Below are positions 57,611 to 64,000 of a DNA stretch of 64,000 bases, piece after piece. The stretch is from an uncultured Phocaeicola sp. (GTDB lineage Bacteria > Bacteroidota > Bacteroidia > Bacteroidales > Bacteroidaceae). Position 1 is the first letter of the stretch, and every line of letters starts with the position of its first letter. The stretch spans positions 62,001-126,000 of the forward strand of contig CALUJA010000004.1 of assembly GCA_944320845.1 (NCBI GenBank), given 5' to 3'. A program made the translations under genes and the position numbers. The notes under the pieces were generated by a model. The model did no database searches. It worked only from the letters and a program-made list of their open reading frames with translations, and was not told the DNA's origin.

Positions 57611-58818
57611 ACATCACATCAATCCCAACACTACATCCCTGCACCGGCTGCGGAGGATGTGCTGCGGTTTGCCCCAAAGAAGCCATTACAATGGCATTTG
57701 ATGAACAAGGATTCTACAAGCCTATATTGCATCCTTCTAAATGTATAGACTGTTCAATCTGTACACAAGTATGTTACAAATATTCGAACATCGAAACCTA
57801 TGATTTGAACAGTCATAAAGAAGTACAATTATTAGCTTGCCAAGCTAAAGATGAGAACATACTCAAGTCAACGACTTCTGGCGGAGTTGGCTATCTGTTG
57901 GCAAAAGCTTTGTTCAATAAGGGATACCAATGCATAGGGTCGGTATATGACACCATCATAAACCAAGCCAAACATATATGCGCTTCGACAGAAACAGACA
58001 TCAACTCCTTTAAGGGTTCCAAATACATCCAGTCAATGACATTTCCCGCCTTTAAAGAAATGCTTGACAAGAAGGGACAAAAAAATGTATTATTTGGAAC
58101 CCCCTGTCAAATATATGCCATAGGAAAATATCTGGAAAAGAAAAAAAGGAGGAAAGACTTTCTTTTGGTTGACCTCTATTGTCATGGCTGTCCGTCATCC
58201 CAGATATGGCAAAAATACATACAGGAAATAAAAGAACTTATAGGTAAGCCTAAATTCGACAATGTAGAATTCAGAAGCAAAATTAAAGGTTGGGGAAACT
58301 TTTACATAATAGTAATAGTAATAAATGGCATACAGGCATTCATAAGCAACAGAAAAAAAGATGAATTTTATCAACTGTTCTTCTCTAATTTAATGTTGAA
58401 TGACGCATGCCGCGACTGTGCTTTACGCAGCTCTCTTGAATATACAGATATCCGTTTAGGTGATTTCTGGGGAAGATGTTATGACACAGAAACCAGAGGA
58501 ATGTCTGGTGTTACATTAGTTACAAAAGAAGGGAAAAAAGCTTTCGAGATAATCAAGAATGAGGTAACTATCCATAAGCATGATTTTTCCGACTTTCTAC
58601 CCTACCAGTCTTGGGGCATCACATATCAAGTTAATGAAAAAACAAGACATCATCTCTTTGAAATGCTAAAGACAGGCAGACCTCTCAAAGAAATGCAAAA
58701 GTATTATTTTTCCCAACAACCTTTTAAACAAAAAATCAAACGGCATCTGAAAGACATTACCTATTTGTTACCTCCACAATATATCAACAAAGTAAAAAAA
58801 CTATATCATCAAATATAG
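57607..58818 (+). CDS. FrhB-like iron-sulphur protein (coenzyme F420 hydrogenase/dehydrogenase beta-subunit family)
   Basis: A 403-residue cytoplasmic protein with two 4Fe-4S clusters at the N-terminus (Cys12, 15, 18, 22 and Cys46, 49, 52, 56) and an FrhB-type flavin domain (STTSGGVGYLLAKAL, FGTPCQIYAIGKYL, YCHGCPSS). Bacteroides does not make coenzyme F420, so the family name does not describe the reaction. Members in polysaccharide loci are thought to carry out a redox step on a sugar. It overlaps the pyruvyl transferase by four bases. Confidence 0.87.
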   Translation: MNITSIPTLHPCTGCGGCAAVCPKEAITMAFDEQGFYKPILHPSKCIDCSICTQVCYKYSNIETYDLNSHKEVQLLACQAKDENILKSTTSGGVGYLLAKALFNKGYQCIGSVYDTIINQAKHICASTETDINSFKGSKYIQSMTFPAFKEMLDKKGQKNVLFGTPCQIYAIGKYLEKKKRRKDFLLVDLYCHGCPSSQIWQKYIQEIKELIGKPKFDNVEFRSKIKGWGNFYIIVIVINGIQAFISNRKKDEFYQLFFSNLMLNDACRDCALRSSLEYTDIRLGDFWGRCYDTETRGMSGVTLVTKEGKKAFEIIKNEVTIHKHDFSDFLPYQSWGITYQVNEKTRHHLFEMLKTGRPLKEMQKYYFSQQPFKQKIKRHLKDITYLLPPQYINKVKKLYHQI

Positions 58819-58847
58819 CTTTAAAAGCTGACAAATAAAATATTGTT

Positions 58848-59663
58848 ATGTTTTCCGTTCTTTTATCCGTTTACAAGAAAGAACACCCCACTTATCTCAA
58901 GCAAAGCCTTGACAGTCTGTTTGCGCAGACTTTGCCTCCCGATGAAATTGTTTTGGTGAAAGACGGGCCGCTGACTCCTGAACTGGAGGCGGTCGTCACG
59001 GAATATCAGTCGCGGTATCCGATGCTGAAGGTGGTTCCCCTGCCCCAGAACCAGGGGCTGGGAAAGGCGCTGAACGAGGGACTGAAACATTGTTCCTACG
59101 AACTGGTGGCGCGCATGGATACGGACGACATTGCCAAACCGGAACGGTTTGAAAGGCAGATGCAGGTTTTCAGGGAGCATCCGGAGACGGATGTGTGCAG
59201 CGCATGGATTGAGGAGTTTTATAATGACACCAACCATGTGGTCGCCGTAAAGAAGCTTCCGGAGCGGCACGAGGAAATCCGTGCGTATGCCCGGAAAAGA
59301 TGCCCGGTAAACCATCCTGCCGCCATGTTCAGAAAAAGCAAGGTGCTGAAGGCAGGCGGATATCCCCCGATTCCGCAATACGAGGACTACGGACTGTGGG
59401 TCAGAATGCTGATGAACGGATGCCGATTCTATAACCTACAGGAAAGTCTGCTCTATTTCCGCACAACGCCAGACACCTTCAGGCGGCGGGGAGGATGGAA
59501 ATATGTGGTGAAGGAAATCGGGCTGCAGAAAGAGATGTACAGAATCGGATTCATTTCCGCCCCCACCTTCTGCCTGAATGTCCTGATCAGACTGGTAGTC
59601 CGACTGATGCCCAACGGCATCCGAGGCTTCATCTACAAGTCTTTATTAAGGAAGAAAAAATAA
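58848..59663 (+). CDS. Family 2 glycosyltransferase, high-GC
   Basis: GT-A enzyme of 271 residues with N-terminal FSVLLSVYKKEHPTYLKQSL, the DXD-type RMDTDDIAKPERFERQ and acceptor-site YEDYGLWVRM. The base composition is clearly higher in GC than the eleven genes before it and like wzz after it, so it belongs to the conserved end of the locus rather than the variable cassette. It may add the last sugar or act on a conserved core. Confidence 0.88.
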   Translation: MFSVLLSVYKKEHPTYLKQSLDSLFAQTLPPDEIVLVKDGPLTPELEAVVTEYQSRYPMLKVVPLPQNQGLGKALNEGLKHCSYELVARMDTDDIAKPERFERQMQVFREHPETDVCSAWIEEFYNDTNHVVAVKKLPERHEEIRAYARKRCPVNHPAAMFRKSKVLKAGGYPPIPQYEDYGLWVRMLMNGCRFYNLQESLLYFRTTPDTFRRRGGWKYVVKEIGLQKEMYRIGFISAPTFCLNVLIRLVVRLMPNGIRGFIYKSLLRKKK

Positions 59664-60018
59664 TCTCCGCACCAACACTCCTGAAATTTCCTCCCGAGAA
59701 AAAAGTTTTTCCTCACGGGAAAAAATATTTTTCTCCCGAACAAAAATGGTCTTTTGCACGCACCGCAGGCGTTTCTGCCATATCACCGGACAAAAGTTTA
59801 TGGAATCATTCTCTCTTTTTTCGCAAAAAACTCATTCTTTGACGAAGTGCGGGAAAGAAAGGTGGTGGCAGAAGACTTCCGGATAACAGCAGATAAGTTT
59901 GCTACCACCACCCGTAAATTTCTATTATGCAATGGATTACAAGGAGGGTGAGAGTAGTGAGAGTAAAAAAGAAAAAACAAAGTTGCATGAATTGTAAAAA
60001 GAAAAATCAGATAACCCT
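59664..60018 (+). other. Gap before wzz with palindromes and a promoter-like element
   Basis: 355 bases without a convincing gene. It has an A/T-rich near-palindrome flanked by CGGG and CCCG (59716-59738), partly repeated just upstream (59692-59712). A hairpin joins GGTGGTGG (59861-59868) to CCACCACC (59905-59912). A -7 match TAAGTTTG lies at 59894-59901, without a clear -33 partner. wzz may thus be transcribed separately from the rest of the locus. Confidence 0.4.
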
Positions 60019-61131
60019 ATGGAACAGAACTTGAATACCCCGTCTCCGCAGAAGGAGGAACAGGAAATCGACCTGCTGGAGCTTTTTGGAAAGCTCTGGA
60101 AAAGAAAGAAATCCATCGCCAAGGCCGTGGGATACGGTGCCTTGATCGGTCTGGTCGTGGCCTTCAGCATGCCGCGCGAATATACCGTGACCGTCACGCT
60201 GTCGCCGGAATCGGGAAGCTCATCAAGCAGCGGGCTGATGGGAATGGCTTCCATGCTCGGACTGGGAAACATCTCCGTTTCGAACGAGGATGCGCTCAAC
60301 GTTTCGCTCTTCCCGGACATCATGGCCTCGACGCCGTTTGCCCTCGAACTGTACGGCATGCAGGTAAGGCCGGAAAAGAGTGACACCACGCTCGCCCTCC
60401 ACCGATTCATGGAAGGGCAGCGCAAGTCATGGTTCGGTTACCTGTTCGCCCTGCCCGGAATGGCGGTGGGAGGGGTCATGTCACTGTTCGGTGACGGAGA
60501 CGAAAAGACGGAAAGGGAGATTCCCGACCCCTTCCACCTGACAAGGGAGGAAGAGAAGAGCCTGATGGGCATCAAGGAAATGATGTCCGCCGAGGCGGAC
60601 AAGACCACCGGCATCACCACCATATCCGTCACCCTGCAAGACCCGGTGGTGGCCGCGGTGGTGGCCGACAGCGTGGTACACAAGCTGCAGGCATATATCA
60701 CCGCCTACCGCACCAAGAAGGCCACGGAGGACTTCAAGTATCAGGAAATGCTGTATGAAAAGGCGAAGGAGGAGTATTACCAGATCCAGAAGGAATACGC
60801 CGCATTCCAGGACCGAAACCAGCTCGTCACGCTGAACGCCGTCAAGGTGGAGGGCGAACGGATGGAAACGCAGCTGAAACTTGCGAGCCAGATTTACCAG
60901 CAGGCGGCCACGCAGCTTGAACTGCTGCGGGCGAAGATTCAGGAAGACAAGCCGGTGTTTGCGGTAGTGGAGCCCGCCACTGTGCCGCTGAAGCCCTCAG
61001 CTCCGAGAAAGGTGCTGATTCTCATAGGATTCATGTTTCTGGCATTTGTGGGCAGTGCCGCGTGGATTCTCTTCGGGAAAGACTTGTGGACGGATATAAA
61101 GAATGAGCTGAAACAGCAGCAGTCCCGCTGA
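60019..61131 (+). CDS. wzz: Polysaccharide chain-length determinant (Wzz/PCP family)
   Basis: A 370-residue inner-membrane protein with two transmembrane helices (residues about 37-52 and 330-350) bracketing a periplasmic coiled-coil region (KATEDFKYQEMLYEKAKEEYYQIQKEY). The proline-rich VPLKPSAPRK stands before the second helix, as is usual. There is no cytoplasmic tyrosine kinase domain and no neighbouring Wza, suggesting an O-antigen-like or Wzz-only length control. The gene is followed by a strong terminator. Confidence 0.87.
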   Translation: MEQNLNTPSPQKEEQEIDLLELFGKLWKRKKSIAKAVGYGALIGLVVAFSMPREYTVTVTLSPESGSSSSSGLMGMASMLGLGNISVSNEDALNVSLFPDIMASTPFALELYGMQVRPEKSDTTLALHRFMEGQRKSWFGYLFALPGMAVGGVMSLFGDGDEKTEREIPDPFHLTREEEKSLMGIKEMMSAEADKTTGITTISVTLQDPVVAAVVADSVVHKLQAYITAYRTKKATEDFKYQEMLYEKAKEEYYQIQKEYAAFQDRNQLVTLNAVKVEGERMETQLKLASQIYQQAATQLELLRAKIQEDKPVFAVVEPATVPLKPSAPRKVLILIGFMFLAFVGSAAWILFGKDLWTDIKNELKQQQSR

Positions 61132-61149
61132 CAGCCTGTTTCAGCAAAC

Positions 61150-61198
61150 AAAGAGAGAGGGTGCAGGAAACTGGTTTCCTGCACCCTCTCTCTTTATT
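61150..61198. terminator. Strong terminator after wzz, shared with the convergent gene
   Basis: AAAGAGAGAGGGTGCAGG (61150-61167) pairs perfectly with CCTGCACCCTCTCTCTTT (61178-61195), and the helix extends almost to the loop. Flanking A and T runs make it work on both strands. It ends both the polysaccharide locus and the minus-strand unit to its right. Confidence 0.9.
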
Positions 61199-61229
61199 AA
61201 GCAATAATCACATTAAAGCATGACTTCCA

Positions 61230-61565
61230 TCAGTCTGCATTCCCTACAGAATCGGCATATTCCATCTCTCCCTGCACCACAAAGAATACATCGTCTGCCT
61301 CATAAGGCCCCATGCCGTCTTTGGCAGCTTCCTTTACCACATATTCCACAATGGCATCCTGATCGATGTTGATATACCCCTCCTCGTCCGGTTCCGCATC
61401 AAGGCAGCCGCTTGTGGTATAATAATCCACCAACACATCGAGGATATAATATAAGTCATCGTCTGAAAACTTGCCTTTCAAGTCCTGGGGCAAGTATCCC
61501 TTGATGAATTCCACGCATTTTGCGTCGTCTTCATCTTCCAACAAGAAATCGTCTTCCATTCCCAT
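61230..61565 (-). CDS. Small acidic protein of unknown function next to trxA
   Basis: I do not recognise a family. The 111-residue soluble protein is strongly acidic (starts MGMEDDFLLEDEDDAK) and mostly helical by inspection, with a segment LPQDLKGKFSDDDLYYILDVLVDYYTTSGCLD and later ADDVFFVVQGEMEY. There is no signal peptide. It starts 17 bases after the trxA stop and is probably co-transcribed with it. ATG at 61559 is an alternative start. Confidence 0.65.
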   Translation of the reverse strand: MGMEDDFLLEDEDDAKCVEFIKGYLPQDLKGKFSDDDLYYILDVLVDYYTTSGCLDAEPDEEGYINIDQDAIVEYVVKEAAKDGMGPYEADDVFFVVQGEMEYADSVGNAD

Positions 61566-61582
61566 AAGAACAGTCTGTCATT

Positions 61583-61900
61583 TTATCCCAACAAAGCTTC
61601 CACTTTAGCCTGAAGCGCACTTTTTGTAGTGGCTCCAACCTGCTTGTCCACCACTTCACCGTTTTTGATGAACAGGATGGTGGGAATGTTGCGCACGCCA
61701 TACTGAGCCGGAAGGTCGGCATTTTCGTCCACATCACACTTGCCGATGTTCACTCTGCCTTTATATTCTTCGGCCAGCTCTTCCACAAAAGGGCCTACCA
61801 TCTTGCAAGGTCCGCACCACGGAGCCCAAAAGTCCAAAACCACCGGCTTTCCTTCCGCCAGAATCTCTTCAAAATTACTGTCTTTAATTTCCAGTGCCAT
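61583..61900 (-). CDS. trxA: Thioredoxin
   Basis: Cytoplasmic disulphide reductase of 105 residues with the active site WAPWCGPCKM (Cys29, Cys32), the buried Asp in LDFWAPW and the cis-proline in VRNIPTILF. The start at 61900 (MALEIKDSN) gives the normal thioredoxin length; the frame extends 10 codons upstream but crosses the promoter element. It lies 35 bases after dnaE, with its own promoter in the gap. Confidence 0.95.
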   Translation of the reverse strand: MALEIKDSNFEEILAEGKPVVLDFWAPWCGPCKMVGPFVEELAEEYKGRVNIGKCDVDENADLPAQYGVRNIPTILFIKNGEVVDKQVGATTKSALQAKVEALLG

Positions 61901-61927
61901 AACGATACTTTTATAATTAATTCTTCG

Positions 61928-61935
61928 CAAATATA
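61928..61935 (-). promoter_or_regulatory. -7 promoter element of trxA
   Basis: On the minus strand TATATTTG (61935 to 61928) matches TAnnTTTG and sits exactly after the dnaE stop. A TTG lies near the expected -33 position (61954-61959). The start would be near 61922, giving a leader of about 22 bases. Confidence 0.5.
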
Positions 61936-64000
61936 CTAATTTATTTTATACTGCAACAAGGGCTGCGCCTTTAAATAGTCAACCAGTTCTTTCTGCACGG
62001 AAAGCCTTACCGCGCGCGAGGACATGCTGAGATGCGTCTGCCCGTCCTCGTCGAGAATGCAGAAGCACAATTCCGTGGAACCCGGAGAGGCCTTGGCGAT
62101 GGAAGATATCTCCATAATCATCTGGTCGTCGACGGCCGACAGCGGAACGGTGATGGTGAGTTTCTCTATCAGGTGGTCTTTCACTTCCGAAAGCAGTTCG
62201 ATGCTGTTTATCCTGACCTCCAGTTCTTCCGGCTTCCACTGGCGGGGCTGACACTTGCCGCGCATGAAGAGGAACATGCCCTCCATAAAGAAATTCTTCT
62301 TTTCCACCCAATCGTTGCCGAAGAAGGCAAATTCGCCCACACCGGAATAGTCTTCCACCTTGGTCACGCCATAAGGCTTTCCGTTTTTGGTATATCCCTC
62401 ACGCACATTGGTCACAATTCCCCCAAGCACCAAATCCTGATTCTGGAGCTTCGTCAAATCGGCCAGGTCTGCCATGCGGGTCTTGCAGACATTCTCCAAT
62501 ATCACGGCATATTCATCGAGCGGATGAGCAGAAAGATAAATGCCCACCAGGTCGCGCTCCTTGTTCAGGCGCTCCAAGTCGCTCCATGCCGGCGCATGGA
62601 CGATTTCGGGCGTAGCCACTTCTATTTCCTGCGCATCGCCGAAAAGGGAATTGACGGCAACGGCCTTGTCGGTCTGGTATTTGTTCCCATAGCGGACCAG
62701 CAGCTCCACAAAGCTTTCGTCTTTGGCGTTTTTCAAGAAAAAGTCTTCGCGCCTGATTTCCGAGAAACTGTCGAATCCTCCGGCCAGTGCAAGGTTTTCA
62801 ATGTTCTTCCGGTTGCAGGCGGAGAGGTTGACACGCTGAACAAAATCGAAGATTCCCTTGAACGGGCCGTTCTTTTCCCGCTCTTCCAGAATGCAGCGCA
62901 CGGCAGACTCGCCCACTCCCTTGACAGCACCCAGTCCGAAACGGATATCGCCGCGCCGGTTGACGGAGAATTTCAGCATACTTTCATTCACATCCGGCCC
63001 CAGCACGCTGATGCCCGTCGCCTTGCATTCGTCCATCAGCTTGGTGATTTCGGTAATGTTGGCGATATTGCGGCTCATGGCGGCAGCCATGTACTCAGAA
63101 GGATAGTTGGCCTTCAGGTAGGCCGTCTGGTAAGCCACCCACGAATAACACGTGGCATGCGACTTGTTGAAGGCATACGAAGCGAACTTCTCCCAGTCGG
63201 CCCAAATCTTTTCCAGCACCTTCGGGTCGTGCCCGTTTTTCTTCCCGCCTTCGATGAACTTGGGCTTCATGTGGTCCAGCTTGTCACGCAGCTTCTTACC
63301 CATCGCCTTACGCAAGGCATCCGATTCACCGCGGGTGAAATCGGCAAGCAGGCGCGAGAGGAGCATCACTTGCTCCTGGTAAACCGTAATTCCATAAGTA
63401 TCCTTCAGATATTTCTCCATAATGGGAATATCATATTCTATAGGCTTCCGTCCGTGCTTGCGGTCGATAAAGTCGGGGATATAATCCATCGGCCCCGGGC
63501 GGTAAAGGGCATTCATGGCTATCAGGTCTTCAAAAGTAGAGGGCTGAAGCTCGCGCAGGTATTTCTGCATGCCCGCCGACTCAAACTGGAAGGTTCCGAT
63601 GGTGCGACCTTCACTATATAATTTATAGGTGGCCGCATCATCTATCGGAATCGCGTCGATATTCAGCACGATTCCCTTGCTCTGCCTGATGTTTTCCAGG
63701 GCCTCCTTGATGATGGACAATGTCTTCAGGCCCAGAAAGTCCATCTTAATCAGCCCTGTCTCCTCGATAACCGAGCCTTCATATTGGGTTACGAGCATCT
63801 TCTCGCCGGTCTCCTTGTCATCGGCCGTACTGACCGGAACCCAGTCGGTAATGTCATCACGGCAGATAATCGTCCCACAGGCATGAACTCCCGTGTTACG
63901 GACATTTCCCTCCAGCATCTTGGCATACTTGATGGTGTCGCGGAGCACCGGGTCAGACGAAACCTCCGCCGCCTGCAGTTCGGGCACGTATGCGATGGCA
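61936..64000 (-). CDS. dnaE: DNA polymerase III alpha subunit, C-terminal part
   Basis: The replicative polymerase subunit. The frame is open to the right edge (reads AIAYVPELQ), so the N-terminal PHP domain and first part of the palm are missing. The visible part has the third palm aspartate (GLIKMDFLGLKTL, equivalent to Asp555 of E. coli), fingers with NALYRPGPMDYIPDF and FNKSHATCYSWVAYQTAYLK, the helix-hairpin-helix region (FGLGAVKGVGESAV) and the OB-fold (LGGIVTNVREGYTKNGKPYG). The C-terminal beta-clamp and tau-binding tail ends with KAQPLLQYKIN. Ordinary housekeeping gene. Confidence 0.95.
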   Translation of the reverse strand, partial: AIAYVPELQAAEVSSDPVLRDTIKYAKMLEGNVRNTGVHACGTIICRDDITDWVPVSTADDKETGEKMLVTQYEGSVIEETGLIKMDFLGLKTLSIIKEALENIRQSKGIVLNIDAIPIDDAATYKLYSEGRTIGTFQFESAGMQKYLRELQPSTFEDLIAMNALYRPGPMDYIPDFIDRKHGRKPIEYDIPIMEKYLKDTYGITVYQEQVMLLSRLLADFTRGESDALRKAMGKKLRDKLDHMKPKFIEGGKKNGHDPKVLEKIWADWEKFASYAFNKSHATCYSWVAYQTAYLKANYPSEYMAAAMSRNIANITEITKLMDECKATGISVLGPDVNESMLKFSVNRRGDIRFGLGAVKGVGESAVRCILEEREKNGPFKGIFDFVQRVNLSACNRKNIENLALAGGFDSFSEIRREDFFLKNAKDESFVELLVRYGNKYQTDKAVAVNSLFGDAQEIEVATPEIVHAPAWSDLERLNKERDLVGIYLSAHPLDEYAVILENVCKTRMADLADLTKLQNQDLVLGGIVTNVREGYTKNGKPYGVTKVEDYSGVGEFAFFGNDWVEKKNFFMEGMFLFMRGKCQPRQWKPEELEVRINSIELLSEVKDHLIEKLTITVPLSAVDDQMIMEISSIAKASPGSTELCFCILDEDGQTHLSMSSRAVRLSVQKELVDYLKAQPLLQYKIN

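Noticed and set aside
59495-59951. Plus-strand frames spanning the end of the GT2 gene and the gap before wzz
   Set aside because: They cross the GT2 stop and palindromic A/T sequence, and no family is recognisable.
62032-63621. 529-codon plus-strand frame opposite dnaE
   Set aside because: Pure antisense of a conserved polymerase domain; no motif or promoter.

Overview
The window is chromosomal DNA from a gut Bacteroidales bacterium, most likely Bacteroides or Phocaeicola. The basis is a SusC/SusD pair, UpxY/UpxZ capsule regulators, Bacteroidetes-type promoters (TTTG, about 20 bases, TAnnTTTG) and a NagB-like/LmbE fusion protein. Both ends cut through housekeeping genes: nrdJ at the left (5' end missing) and dnaE at the right (5' end missing). 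I saw no rRNA, tRNA, CRISPR array, transposase or integrase.

Layout. (1) 1-3.1 kb: nrdJ, then folB-gph. (2) 3.3-33.0 kb: a large polysaccharide utilisation locus for decorated xylan. A ten-gene minus-strand operon (CE1, GH95, GH43, GH127/146, GH97, two GH43-CBM6, GH31, CE1, CE6) starts from a good promoter near 19.8 kb. A plus-strand pair (GH43 lipoprotein, GH97) diverges from it. Further right lies a second minus-strand unit, susC-susD-GH43-GH67. Together these remove arabinose, xylose, galactose, methylglucuronic acid, acetyl and feruloyl decorations and trim xylo-oligosaccharides. The window holds no endo-xylanase and no HTCS, SusR-type or sigma/anti-sigma regulator.

(3) 33-36.6 kb: small accessory genes. 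They are an ftsZ-like remnant, a macro-like protein beside an ADP-ribosylglycohydrolase, a secreted protein of unknown function, and an orphan Vsr endonuclease. (4) 36.7-45.1 kb: amino-sugar metabolism, with a ROK repressor divergent from nagB, then a NagB-like/LmbE fusion and a transglutaminase lipoprotein, followed by a convergent cardiolipin synthase.

(5) 45.3-61.2 kb: a surface polysaccharide locus. upxY-upxZ-ugd are followed by an AT-rich stretch (about 48.1-58.8 kb) encoding flippase, a three-enzyme CMP-nonulosonate (Kdn/sialic acid-like) pathway, a candidate nonulosonate transferase, GT2, an EpsG-type polymerase, GT4, pyruvyl transferase and an iron-sulphur FrhB-like protein. A higher-GC GT2 and wzz close the locus. 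(6) 61.2-64 kb: a small acidic protein, trxA and dnaE.

The features most worth following up are the debranching-only xylan locus, the ftsZ remnant, the NagB-like domain that has lost its catalytic residues, and the nonulosonate cassette with its candidate transferase. All function calls come from reading motifs by eye; no database search was run.
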